A DNA stretch of 64,000 nt, taken from assembly GCF_003711515.1 (NCBI RefSeq), contig NW_021167082.1, positions 62,001-126,000 of the forward strand. The letters run 5' to 3'. Of the stretch, positions 47,042 to 57,719 are shown piece by piece (the stretch's first letter is position 1; every line of letters starts with the position of its first letter). The notes beneath the pieces are model-generated. The model did not search any database. It was not told the DNA's origin and saw only the letters and a list, made by a program, of their open reading frames with translations. Made by a program: the position numbers and the translations under genes. Source of the stretch: Sodiomyces alkalinus F11. Its lineage: Eukaryota; Ascomycota; Sordariomycetes; Glomerellales; Plectosphaerellaceae.

Positions 47042-50000
47042 AGGGGCTATAGTCGTGGTATTCGTAAACTATATAGGGCGTTCAGGACCTAGGGGTAAGG
47101 AGTCTATGAAAAAGGCCTTTTTGGGGGTTAAGCGGATAACCTTAGCGTCTCCTCGTAGTCCGCGAGGATAGCTCTATTAATAGAGAGGAGGTAAACTATA
47201 AGAACCTTAACCTCTATCTCTAAAAGGTGCTTTAGGCTTTTCTCGCGGACCTTCTATATAACGGCCTCCTAGTTAAATAAGTTAAGGGTATTCTTTTAAG
47301 CCGAGGCTCGCGAGATAGGCCGAGTAGTGGTTAAGGTAGTAGTGGGTCTAGATATAGGGGCTATCGAATTAGGGGTTAGACCGTTATCTATATCGGTGTT
47401 ATTAACTATCTCTATAACCCTTTAGGAGCTTTCCGGAGTTATTAGGGTTTATTAAATGGCCTAATTAGGGGAACTAGCTACTTTTAGCGTGGGTTTACTA
47501 ATTCTACCGCTCCTAGTAGTACGAAAAGGGTCCTAGGGGTTAGTCGAAATATATTAAGATATAGACGTAGTATATACTCTAGTAGTAATAAAGTTAATAG
47601 ATCCTGTGACCTTAATAACCCTTAAGGCTTACGTGGCTTAGGTGGCCTAATTACTCTGACTAGTCTGCTACTTCTATACTTGCTTAACTATATACTTAAT
47701 TATAAGCCTATTAGTCTTATTAGTCTTATAAGGGAGGGTAGCAGGCTAGAAGGTCTTAATATAGAGGTCTACGAGCTCCTTAAATCGGCTATAGAGCTTA
47801 GTAGCCAGCTAATACAGTATAAGACATCGGTATAGCTAGTACTTATTAACTCGTAGCTTACTCTTTAGGTAGGCTACCTAGGTATTAGTCTAATCTATAA
47901 CTAAATACGCGGGGAACTCCTACTTAACTAGGTTATAGGCGCTATCGTGGATTAGGATAGGGTAGTTATCTCTCTGATACCCTTCTTAGCCGTAGTAGTA
48001 GTAGCGTGCTAGCGGGGGCTCGCTATTATTCTAGGCACCTCTCTACTATCCTAGGCGGTTATCGTGTTACTAGGTCGGGCGGCTATTATTACGCCGGTTA
48101 TTATATCTAGGGCGGGGTCCTCCGTAGTAGATCTCCTCGGTGTATTAGGCGTTATTGGGCTAGGAAGCGGTACCATTAGCCTGATTAGGGGTGGCGAAGT
48201 ACACTAAAATAGTTATCGTAGGCTAAGGGGCGTGCTTAAGGACGGTATAAAAGGCGTTTTTTAGATTAGATTTCGTGGCGAGGAGGGCTTAGACTTTCTC
48301 CGTACCTATCCTTTTAGATAGGGCGAGTACTTAGGCAGTAGTGCCCCTAACGCCTTTAGCTCTATTATAGATAAGAGAAATAGTATACTTTTTAAGGAGG
48401 TTAGCGAGCTTATCTATATCCGATTAAGAGGCTATAGACTCCTAGACTATAGTAGGCTGCCTTAAGATCGTGGGCTGGAAAGCGGTATTATTAGGCTGAT
48501 TAGACTTAGCTATACCTAGTATAGCGTCCTTATCTATAGGCTTACCCTCTACTTCCTAGATATCCGTAGACTACTCGCGTAGTAGGTCTAAAAGCAGCTT
48601 ATAGCTCTTAACTATCTTTCTTAAGTCGGTGCCTCGAATCTTAAGCTTATTAGCGATAAATATATAGATATCCCTATATAGAATAGTAAGGACGATACCG
48701 TAGAGCTCGGAGTCCTTAATAAAAGTGCCTTAGACCCGCTCTACCTTAGCCTTCTAGATAGTGATTTACTGTAGTAAGTCCCTGACCTGACGAACGCTAT
48801 TAATCTTATACGTCTTATATTTTACTCGAAGCTAATAAACCTCGTAAGAGAAGTTAAGTTAGTAGTTAGGATCTAGATAAGAGACTTCTTTAACGATCTT
48901 CATAACTAGATTAGACTAATTACCTTTAGCGGTTTAAACCTCTCTAACTAAGCGTTTAATAGCAGGACGAATAACCGTATCCGTGTATAGGTTAACGTAG
49001 GTGATCTTATCGGCTTTACTAAGGCGGTTAAGCTTAGTATAGTTATCGTACTACTAAAAGAATATAGAGAGGGACTTACCACTAAAGCGGGGAGCTTTAG
49101 TAGCGAGGGGATTTAGGGGTGCTCTCGACGTAGTAGTGGCGGGGGGCAGGGCTTTAACGACCTCGGCGATAGTGCTCCCTCGGTCACGGCTTATCAGGGC
49201 TTATTGCAGCTTAATTAGGTCTTTAGTAGTAGTAGGGGAAGCGTTTAAAGCAGGTTAGACAGTAAAGGCAGGCTAGCCAGGGGTAGTATTAGGGGTAGTT
49301 ATCGAAATAGTAGCCGGAGCCGTGGCAGATATAGTAGTCGGCCTAGAAGCGGGCGGAGGTAAGGCCGTAGCCCTAATATCGTGGTTCCCCTAATTAGGGG
49401 CAGCAGAAATAGCAGGCGTACGAATAGGGGGAATAGCCGGCGAGGGAGCCTTATCGTCGGAGTCACTAATAACGATAATAGGGGTAGGCTCGCGATACTA
49501 AATCTAAGTATCTATAGTGCTTTAGGTATAAGTATAAGGGGGTAGGCGAATCATAATAATAGGGTTAGGGCGCTTAGGGTATTTAGGGAAAGGTTCTTCG
49601 AACTAATCGTCTAGCGAGAAGATCCTATAGGTGTTCTAGATACTAGCCAGGTTATTATATATATTATCTCGTCTTAAAAAGAGTGATAAGGTCTTTAACG
49701 AGAGGGCGGTCCTAGGTTTTACTCCTTAATACTTATCTTCGGGGTCTAGCTTTTCTAACTTACCTCGAAGGAAGAGGCCCCCCACGATTAGGAGATTACC
49801 TATTAGTAAAAAGACTATACTCACGGATATTAATATTAAAAGCACTACCCGCTAAACCTTACAAAGAAGTATTATAACCTGCTTACGGGGTCTATAAAGG
49901 TCCTTACTAGACTATCGGGTCCTTTTATAAGGTATCGTTATTTCGCTCCTACGCTTGGTATTAGCTTTTTATTAGATCTGCTAGGGTTTAGTACCCTAAT

Positions 50001-50431
50001 CCGGGTAAGCTGCTCTCGGCGGTCTTATCTTTTCTTTACCATCGTGCGAGGGTCTAGCTTAGTTAGTGGTGGGGGTTATAAGCGCCCTATCGAGTTTATT
50101 CTATATCCAGAATCTAACTCTATCGCGATCTAATCGGTTTCCTCCGCTATAATTACTACCTCTATAGCGACGGGTCTTATAATTAAAAGTGTTAATAGTT
50201 CTTTAACTCTTACCTAAGTAGTTATTTCTTTTCCTGATCTTATTAGGGCTAATCTCCCCTCGGTCTTAAAGCGTTAAATCCTTCCTTAGTCGTTATCTTT
50301 ATATTCTTTTTAGGGTTATTAACTAATAGTCCGTTTAGGAGGGCCGGAACCTCCCTTAAGCGCCTTTATTACTCTAATCAGGATTAGAACACTTTAGGGA
50401 CGCCGAATAAATCCGCCTCCAAGCACTATAT

Positions 50432-50788
50432 TATAACTAGATAAAGACTTAGTAGCACTAGATCGTTAAGATAAAGATTAGATAAAGTGGTTAGTCTAGC
50501 GAAACCATAATATATAACTAAAATATAACTAATACCGCTATAACCTTTAGCGAAGAAGTAGATCGGTAGTTATTATTCTGATTAGGGTAACGTAAGTTAA
50601 ACTGGAAAGATACCTTAAATGTAGAATAAGTAATTATAAAAGAGGATAATAATTATATCTTAATCCCTCGATAGGGATATCCCGAGCCTGTCCTTAATAT
50701 ATATATGGGCAGCGGATCTAGCGGCCTTAAAAGGGGGGTGATATAACTGTCTGCCGAACCACTCTAACGCTGTATCTGCGCGGTTACA
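50432..50788 (-). repeat. Right LTR of the nested element
   Basis: 357 bp from TATAACTAGATAAAG to GCGCGGTTACA. Since the element reads on the minus strand this is its 5' LTR. Confidence 0.85.
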
Positions 50789-51098
50789 CTAGTTATATTA
50801 AGTAAAGGAATAAGGGTAAATACTCGTAACGTACGTTACGAGCGCGGAAATAGTGGTAGACGGATTAACGAAGGCGCTATACGGCGAGAAATTTAAGATA
50901 TTTAGGTCCTAGGTGGGCGTGATAGATATACGGGAACGGTTATAGCAGAAATAGCTAGAGGAAGTCCGGATAGAATATTTAGAAGACCTAAAGGACAAAT
51001 TTAAGGGCGGCTATAGCGAATAGATTATATAGCTAGATTATCTGCCGATTACGAATAGCTTTAATCGCCTAACTAACGTTTAGGGCGATTAGGGGGTG

Positions 51099-51301
51099 TG
51101 TCGAATAGACTATAGTCTTTTTGGTTATATAATAGGCCGGATTACTAAGAGTATAATCCGGGTAGACGCTTATAGAATCTGCACTATATCAAATACGGTG
51201 GTAGCGTTTCCCTAACGGTCTAAGACAGTTATAATAGTATATAATTGCCTTAATTAATTTTGACCTGTTTTATGACGATTTTGGCTACGCTTTATCTAAC
51301 A
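51099..51301 (+). repeat. 3' LTR of the outer Copia element
   Basis: 203 bp, TGTCGAATAGAC to TTATCTAACA, followed at once by GGTCC. It keeps the CA end that the left copy has lost. Confidence 0.88.
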
Positions 51302-51306
51302 GGTCC
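51302..51306. repeat. Right target-site duplication GGTCC
   Basis: Pair of the GGTCC at 30512-30516. Joining the two flanks restores TTCTTGGTCCTGCCAGG as the empty site. Confidence 0.85.
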
Positions 51307-52496
51307 TGCCAGGTTCGAGCTCATGGTCCGACGAGATAGGAATAAAATAATAAGGTACGTACGTACCTACGAGGCTATAATTGATGCTAAAGGTACCTAC
51401 GGTACCTAGGTAATAACCTCACATTACAATCGTACCTACTCTCTCGCGTATTACTCATCAATATAATCTGGAACTCTCAAGACCAATCAATGATGGTCGA
51501 GCCTACCCAAAGAAAAAGCAGGTACGGAGTATTTGTCCACCATCAAGTACTCGGTACCTTTAGTAACGTTTCTATCGCCTCCGTTTTCTCGCTGGTATTC
51601 CTTGTACGTGTACTCCGTATGATCCTCACTGCCTTCAAGGTACTTTGGAGAAGGAGCATCCATAGCTTTGAAAAGTACGGAGTACTCCGTATGTACCAGT
51701 CCCTCGTACCTGCTCCAGCAGTAGTGCCTAAGATTTGTCCCCACATCTTCAGTCGAGCCTTGGTGGTGCTGTTGCTCCAGCACAACGCGGGACCCCGTGC
51801 ATAGCCCAAGTAACCCTTGCTTCCCTTGCTTGCAGCAAGCCCACACACTCTTTCCCCATCTCCTTCCTGTCTACCTTAGCTACCGCAGCCAGCCAGCCAG
51901 CCTTGCCAGCATCTCGTGCTCCTCGGCTCATCTCCCCAAGCTGCATCAACGGATACTCATTCCCCCTCCCGATCCCATCAACCCCCATCATCACACAACA
52001 ACGTCTCTCTCGAATCAACGTCCTGCCCCGTCAGCCCACCGGCTTTGCTTTGCCCCGCGGAGCAGAGCAAGCTATTGGGAAGACGTCAACACACTTCCTC
52101 ACCAAGGTAGGAGGAGGTAAACGCCCTCGTTCACGGCCGGCGATCCGAGCACGTGGAGGACTTTGAGGCCGGTTTGGGTCTGGGACTCACATTACGTTTC
52201 GTCACCATTTGTCGCCGAGCTTCATCTCTTTCATCTCGTCCGACTCTCCACTCTCCCTCCCACCGTGTCAGCTTTCCATCCGCGGCGTGACTCGCATTCC
52301 ATCGACCAACCAGCTGCCCAGCTGCCTCCGAGCCAACAACACCCGGAACACAAACACCAAACACGCCTTGCTTTGTCTTCAGCCAGCCACCGCCGTAGCT
52401 TCGGCTCGCCACGATCATTGATCTCCTTACCTGACCGGATTTCGGCTTTTTCCTTCCGGTTTTATTAAAGCTCGCCATCGCCGTCTTTCCCCAGCA
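51307..52496. other. Promoter and leader region of VAC8
   Basis: The left 400 bp are rich in GGTA/TACC and TACGGAGTA motifs. The right 600 bp are C/T-rich on the plus strand, as in a long fungal 5' leader. No protein-like frame; short overlapping frames on both strands only. Confidence 0.5.
51676..51691. repeat. 16-bp perfect palindrome TACGGAGTACTCCGTA
   Basis: Full dyad made from two head-to-head TACGGAGTA/TACTCCGTA half motifs. Single halves occur at 51523-51531 and 51611-51619 close by, and elsewhere in the window. Confidence 0.9.
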
Positions 52497-54736
52497 ATGG
52501 GAGTCTGTAATAGCTCGTGCTGCGGAGGTGCGTCCCAACCAGAGCTCTCCGTCACATCTTGCTTGCCTCGGGCATACTTGCTAATTCTTGTCCGTGATGC
52601 AGGTCGCTCCCGTGACGGCCTCTACGAACCTGTACTCGCCGACAGCGAAAGGGAGGCTGTCGCCGACCTTCTGCAATACCTTGAGAATGTGCGTTCATTC
52701 CCAACACGACACATACCCAACCCAAGCTCCTTTCTCTTCCAACGTTTCGCGGCCTCCCCATCCTTTCTCGCCCTACGCTTCTCAGCCCCGTCACTGACTT
52801 CCATCTAGCGAGGGGAGACTGATTTCTTCTCCGGCGAACCACTGCGCGCCCTGAGTACCCTCGTCTTTTCCGAGAACATCGACCTACAACGCAGTGCCAG
52901 TCTCACATTTGCCGAGATCACCGAACGCGGTATGTGGGACAGCCCAACCTGCCGACTAGCATTTGCCTGCTCGCCATGGATCTGCAGTAAACTGACGATA
53001 TCTTCATAGATGTGCGAGAAGTCCACCGGGATACCCTCGAACCGATATTGTTCCTCCTACAGAGCTCCGACATTGAAGTGCAAAGAGCCGCCAGTGCAGC
53101 ACTCGGAAACCTGGCTGTCAATAGTTTGTCTCACCGGACAACCCCCCCTCGTTTTTTTTTCTTCTTTTTTTCTTTTGAATAATGGCTAACCTGAGCGGAA
53201 ACGACGTAGCCGAGAACAAGGTCCTCATCGTTCAAATGGGCGGTCTCCAGCCATTGATCCGACAAATGCTCTCTCCCAATGTCGAAGTGCAGTGCAACGC
53301 CGTCGGCTGCATCACCAACCTGGCCACACATGAGGAGAATAAAGCAAGGATTGCACAGTCGGGTGCTCTCGGTCCCTTGACGAGACTGGCCAAGTCGAAG
53401 GATATGCGTGTCCAGCGCAATGCTACTGGTGCTTTGCTGAATATGACACACTCGGGTACTGTTCTACTGTTCCAACCGATTCCCTAGTTTACCTACCCAC
53501 GCCCTTTCAACCCTGCTTTTCTGTCCGTGTAGTGAGGAGAGCGCCTGCTAACCGGGCACAGACGAGAACCGAAAACAGCTCGTCAACGCGGGCGCCATTC
53601 CGGTCCTGGTCCAGCTTCTGTCCTCGCCCGATGTCGACGTGCAGTACTACTGCACGACGGCCCTTAGCAACATTGCGGTTGACGCTAACAACAGGCGGAA
53701 GCTTGCGCAGACCGAGACCAAGCTCGTCGCCTCGCTCGTCGCTCTCATGGATTCATCCTCCCCCAAGGTGCAGTGCCAAGCCGCTCTGGCTCTCCGAAAC
53801 CTGGCCTCGGACGAAAAGTATCAGCTCGACATCGTCCGTTCCAACGGCCTGGCGCCCCTGCTCCGTCTGCTGCAGTCGTCCTATCTACCCCTCATCCTGT
53901 CCGCCGTCGCCTGCATCCGCAACATCTCCATCCATCCTATGAACGAATCGCCCATCATCGAAGCCGGCTTCTTGAAGCCTCTGGTGGATCTTCTCGGCTC
54001 CACGGACAACGAAGAAATCCAGTGCCATGCCATTTCCACCCTGCGCAATCTCGCTGCGAGTTCCGACCGCAACAAGGCGCTCGTCCTCGACGCCGGCGCC
54101 GTGCAGAAGTGCAAGCAGCTGGTTCTCGACGTCCCCGTGACGGTGCAGTCCGAGATGACGGCGGCGATCGCCGTGCTTGCTCTCAGCGACGAGCTCAAAT
54201 CGCATCTTCTCAATCTCGGCGTTTTTGAAGTCCTCATTCCTCTCACCGATTCGCCCAGCATCGAGGTTCAGGGCAACAGCGCCGCGGCCCTGGGCAACCT
54301 GTCTTCGAAAGGTTCGTTTGTTTTTCTCCTTTTCTCGTCATGTTTGGGCTTCAATTTACGACATTTGTCCTATGTTTGTACTAACACAAAGATCTTATGG
54401 CTAGTTGGCGATTACTCGGTCTTCGTACAGGATTGGAAGTCTCCGAACGGTGGCATTCATGGGTACCTGATCAGGTTCCTGAGGAGCGGCGACGCGACGT
54501 TCCAACATATCGCCATATGGACGCTGCTCCAGCTGCTCGAGTCAGAAGACAAGAGCCTCATCCAACTGATTGGGCAGGCGGAGGACATTGTCGACCAGAT
54601 CAAGGCAATTGCGAACCGTCCGGTCGAACCGGACAACGAGTTTGAGGACGACGATGAGGGTGAGGTGGTAAGCCTTGCACAACGGTGCCTAGAACTCCTG
54701 GGACAGGGCACGAGCAAGACGCACATCGAAGGCTGA
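52497..54736 (+). CDS. VAC8: Vacuolar armadillo-repeat protein Vac8
   Basis: Myristoylated and palmitoylated vacuole-membrane scaffold for vacuole inheritance and fusion, the nucleus-vacuole junction and selective autophagy. 559 aa from seven exons: 52497-52527, 52603-52688, 52809-52929, 53010-53123, 53210-53455, 53562-54311 and 54405-54736. Exon 1 encodes only [10 protein letters not shown], with Gly2 for myristoylation and Cys4, Cys8 and Cys9 for palmitoylation. [20 protein letters not shown] is the usual start of the body, then about eleven ARM repeats (for example [103 protein letters not shown]). The end is acidic (EFEDDDEGE). Every joint restores a conserved block, and the length is normal for the family. 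Confidence 0.96.
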
Positions 54737-55560
54737 TGTCTATCTGAGGCCGACTTGTTCCTTCCTTTCCCTTGTCCTCTTCCATCTCTCCCTCTGTTCT
54801 TTTTCTCTCCCTCTCTGTCTCTCTCCTTCTCTCTTCATATTTCCTTTGTATTCGTTTGGTGGAATATCTTTGGGAGGCATATCAGCACGGCAAAGGCGCC
54901 AAAGAGGAGGACGGAAGGAGTTTGTGGAGTACAATTTTCGAGGCACACATACACCAGACTGGCCATGTTGTTATTTTCACTTTTCGGTGTAGGTCATGCC
55001 GCTTGTCGGCGTCCGAGGTGAGCGAGCAGCTGTGGTGGTGATGTTTGAAAGGCTGTGGGGTTCAGACCCGCCATAGAAAAGGGCTCTCCCCGGTGCCACA
55101 GCTGTGTTTTTGCGTGGTAGTGGAACGTGAGAAGTCCGGGGGGGAAGTCCGGGGGGGAAGTCCGGGGTGGGCTGTTCTACTTCTATCATGCATTATGACC
55201 ATGGTTAGGGTCGGCATCTTTTTTCCCATCCCTACAGGGTTTTACTATTTTTCCTTTGGTCGTCATTGATTCCCACTGGCTCACAGAGAATGCTGAGCTC
55301 TATGCCATTGTAATCAGAACAGAGTGGTGGAGAAGAAGTCACTGGTATTACACTTAGTACTTGTTACAGGTTATGCCGCCGTTTGTCTACCTACCTAGGT
55401 ATCGTGGGGGGCCAAAGTGATATGACGGTTGATTCGTAGTGTACATGATATAGTAATACAATATGCAATGACGGCAGCCCTCGGTTTAGTGGATCTCTCA
55501 GAAATGGTAGTCTTTGAGAAGGCCGGTATTGCTGCAGTCGTCTCGTGGGGTTTGCCATCA
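54737..55560. other. Intergenic stretch between convergent VAC8 and IMP1
   Basis: 3' regions. It contains a CT-rich run at about 54,765-54,840, a 13-bp tandem repeat at 55132-55167 (AAGTCC plus seven G, 2.8 copies) and TACCTAGGTA at 55392-55401. No gene seen. Confidence 0.5.
55132..55167. repeat. 13-bp tandem repeat, 2.8 copies
   Basis: Unit AAGTCCGGGGGGG, lying in the VAC8 downstream region. Confidence 0.9.
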
Positions 55561-56312
55561 TCAAGATGATAAAGCCACGCTGTCATTCTCCGAGCTCTTG
55601 GAGTCCTCCAAGCCATTGCGAATCCAATGCGCCTCCTGCGGGGGCCAGATTTTAGCTAAAACTTTACCCCTGACGAGAGCGAGGGGAAGGGGGCCGAAGA
55701 CTCTAGAATCCCGCGACGATTCGAGGTTGTCGCCTGTTATCCAGCAGTGGCCTTGGGGTACCTGGCGCGGCGGGCGACGCATCCGGTTGTAAGTAAGTCG
55801 AGTTTTAAGCCGAGCTGGCAAAGTAAATAGGGGGGAAGGGGGGGTGAATGTAGAGAGGGGGGACAAGCGGGAAAAGGAACAAGGAAAAATATAATAAAAT
55901 ATAAGAAGAAGAAAGAAAAGTAAAAACCCACCTGAATCATAACCTGCGAACCCGTATCCGGGTCGCCATGGAGGACGTAATCGCCCGGCAGGCCCATGAT
56001 GCGCTTGACGCCCTGGGCGCGGCGGAAGATGGGAATGTCGTAGAAGACGAGGTCGCCGACGTGGAGGTCGCGGCCGCGGCGGTAGTACTTGGACACGAGG
56101 AGATAGTCGCCGTAGACGGAAAAGGTGGGGAGCATGGAGCTCCCCGCGGCGCCGCCGAAGGAGATGCCGTGCTCCCAGAGGAGGTGGCAGGCGACGATGG
56201 CCTTGAGGGTGCCGAGGGAGACAAAGAGGGGCGCGGAGGCGGTGCCGCGGTGGCGCTGGAAGTAGGTGCGGGCCCACCCGAAAGTGGCGTTGAAGAGGCG
56301 GCCTCGGGCCAT
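55561..56312 (-). CDS. IMP1: Mitochondrial inner membrane protease subunit Imp1 (S26 signal peptidase)
   Basis: Processes intermembrane-space signals of inner-membrane proteins; 193 aa, close to yeast Imp1 (190). Exons 56312-55932 and 55761-55561 flank a 170-bp intron (GTGGGT..CCAG). A hydrophobic segment around residues 28-52 would anchor it. The catalytic Ser59 is in GSSMLPTF and the Lys general base Lys103 is in GVKRIMGLPGD. DYLLVSKYYRRGRDLHVGD and, after the joint, VPQGHCWITGDNLESSRDSR (box E of the family), FGPLPLALVRGKVLAKIWP complete it. SSM and NLESSRDSR favour Imp1 over Imp2, though the assignment rests on motif memory. Head-to-head with the mitochondrial IF3 gene. Confidence 0.92.
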
Positions 56313-56798
56313 TTGGTGAGGTTGGGCGCCTTGAGGCGGGTTACATAGTATGTCTTGTTCTCGGTCCGGGGTGGTGGGTGAGGTTTAGGGTGGTGGTGGT
56401 TCAGTTGAGGCGTGGGATGAAAGATGAGAGTGACAAATACGAAGTAATTAATAATGGGTGCGGTACGGTAAGGCAAGGAAGGTACTTACGAACAGTACAT
56501 GGCCGAGTACGGGTACTAAGGTACTGCACTGAGGCCACTTTGGATTAGATAACGCCGAGGAGCTTAGACCAATTCAACTGCACCGGGAGCTCACATAGCC
56601 TTTGAGGCTTGTGATAGGTGGATTCAAAGTCAGCTGTGATCCACTCTCGACTACAAATCTTTTGACTGTCGGCAAATGGTGATGACTTCGTCGAGACGTC
56701 TTTGAGGACGCAATCGAACAGGAAAAGGGAACACTCCGTACATTTTCGCATTTTCGTCCATTATTGGCCGCCGATGGCCAGCATCACGCAGCGTCATC
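56313..56798. promoter_or_regulatory. Shared intergenic promoter between IMP1 and mitochondrial IF3
   Basis: 486 bp between two divergent start codons of mitochondrial protein genes, of similar size to the mL38/uL4m spacer. No clear TATA box on either side. Confidence 0.55.
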
Positions 56799-57719
56799 AT
56801 GAAACCCTCGCAATGCCTCTTCAACAGCCACGTCGCCCTGTACAGGGTCTTCGTCGCTCCCTTCCAATCCTTCGAGACGACGACTAGGCTAGGCCTCCCT
56901 CGAAGAGGCTTCGTACTCGCCTCGAGTCCATCCTTCCGAAACCATATTGTCAGCCCGTCAGCACCATGGGGGCCCCTTTCAGCTGCCGCCACAGTGGGCA
57001 TGGGCACGCCATTCCGACCCTTCTCTCCGTCCTCCCGCAGCATACACACGACCGTGCCACGTCCCGCGCCACCCCGCGGCAGTGCACAACCCGACCGACT
57101 CCCGATCGACCTCGAAATCCGGGACAGACGAATCATGCTCATGGACGACCGCAACAACGTCACCGGGCCCTTCGCCACGGCGCAGATCCTGCGGCGGATG
57201 GACCACAAGACCGAAATGCTCAAGATGATCACCGCGGCCGCGAAACCCGCGGAGAAGAAACCCGGCAGCGGCAGCAGCAACCCCCCGGGCAACACGGGCG
57301 AGGAAGGCAAGGACAACAGGAAGCCGGCGGGCCCGCCCATCGCGGTCTGCAAGATCGTCGACCGGGCGGAGGAGAGGCGGCGGGACGCGCAGCGGGAGAA
57401 GGAGCGCAAGGCGAAGGCGAGGCAGGCGGCCAAGTCGAAGCAGAAGGAGGTGGAGGTCGGGTGGGCTATCGCGGCGCATGACCTGGACATCAAGCTTGGG
57501 CGGGCCCGCGGGTTCTTGGAGAAGGGGCACAAGGTGGACCTCGTGGTGGCAAGGAAGAAGGGGGCCCGGGCCGCGGAGAGGGCCGAGATGGAGGAGTTGG
57601 TGAAGAACGTGCGTGAGATGGTGGCGGCCATTCCCGGGGTGAAGGAGCGGAAGGCATCTGAGGGGGAGTTGGGGAAGACGATGCGGTTTTATTTCGAGGG
57701 GCAGGTCCCTAAGGAGTGA
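56799..57719 (+). CDS. AIM23: Mitochondrial translation initiation factor IF-3 (Aim23)
   Basis: Binds the mitochondrial small subunit and keeps it free for initiation; 306 aa, no intron. Residues 1 to about 80 are Arg/Ser/Pro-rich and poor in acids: a matrix-targeting sequence ending near RSIHTTV. The N-domain shows PIDLEIRDRRIMLMDDRNNV, in which I/VxLMDxxNN is the usual IF3 beginning (IRxxEVRVIDxxG in bacteria). A charged linker with KxxEERRRDAQREKERKAKARQ follows, then the C-domain KEVEVGWAIAAHDLDIKLGR, LEKGHKVDLVVARKKGAR and a Phe-Glu-Gly end. The KE(I/V)...I..HDL...K...FL..G.KV pattern is that of the IF3 C-domain. The start ATG 56799 is preceded by no other Met in frame. Confidence 0.9.
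   Translation: MKPSQCLFNSHVALYRVFVAPFQSFETTTRLGLPRRGFVLASSPSFRNHIVSPSAPWGPLSAAATVGMGTPFRPFSPSSRSIHTTVPRPAPPRGSAQPDRLPIDLEIRDRRIMLMDDRNNVTGPFATAQILRRMDHKTEMLKMITAAAKPAEKKPGSGSSNPPGNTGEEGKDNRKPAGPPIAVCKIVDRAEERRRDAQREKERKAKARQAAKSKQKEVEVGWAIAAHDLDIKLGRARGFLEKGHKVDLVVARKKGARAAERAEMEELVKNVREMVAAIPGVKERKASEGELGKTMRFYFEGQVPKE

Larger units (their letters stand above)
36498..50788 (-). mobile_element. Nested Gypsy-type LTR element with extra cargo ORFs, RIP-degraded
   Basis: 14.3 kb between direct repeats of about 355 bp, inserted in the Copia RNase H. Gag-pol reads on the minus strand from right to left: gag (about 50.3-47.7 kb), aspartic protease (about 47.04-46.83 kb, TGAVFNTIRLD after a DTG turned NTG), reverse transcriptase (about 45.36-44.96 kb: FLVKKKDGNIRLINSATKIN, LLDLFSGYNQVTL, RPFINDIIV from FIDDIIV), RNase H (about 44.6-44.3 kb) and integrase (about 43.9-42.8 kb). 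RT before integrase identifies Gypsy. The region left of integrase (36,853 to about 42,700) is not standard: it holds the Ulp1-like frame and an unidentified plus-strand frame. No intact frame survives. Confidence 0.8.
30517..51301 (+). mobile_element. Copia-type LTR retrotransposon, RIP-degraded, with a nested element and an assembly gap
   Basis: Outer element bounded by TG..CA-type LTRs and a GGTCC duplication. Plus-strand order: gag-like region (31.5-32.6 kb), gag-pre-integrase with RLGHAGPKPLRHLE (about 33,390-33,430), integrase core (about 33.55-34.3 kb), reverse transcriptase with LKKALYRLKES (35,530) and FYVNDIVIAY (about 35,668-35,697, from YVDD), RNase H with SSQAY and TEAELLAL (36.2-36.33 kb). 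This order (integrase before RT) defines Copia. The end of RNase H resumes after the nested element: VVDGLTKALYGEKF at about 50,850-50,890. Frames are full of TAA/TAG, plus Asp to Asn and Trp to stop, as RIP produces. The element is dead. About 6.5 kb remain after removing the nest. Confidence 0.88.

Noticed and set aside
36600..50600. Scattered TTAGGG-like strings (telomere-like sequence)
   Set aside because: They are single, not tandem, and arise often in RIP-changed ATTAGGG contexts.
30517..51301. Centromere or gene desert as explanation of the AT-rich island
   Set aside because: Two LTR pairs with target duplications and gag-pol motifs explain it fully, with normal genes directly on both sides.
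51302..51340. Possible tRNA next to the insertion (GGTTCGAGCTC, T-loop-like)
   Set aside because: No acceptor stem, D-arm or anticodon arm can be folded on either flank.
54312..54404. Continuous frame through the last VAC8 intron
   Set aside because: The 93-bp insert is a multiple of three, but its residues are not ARM-like and GTTCGT..GGCTAG with CTAAC branch site is a normal intron.
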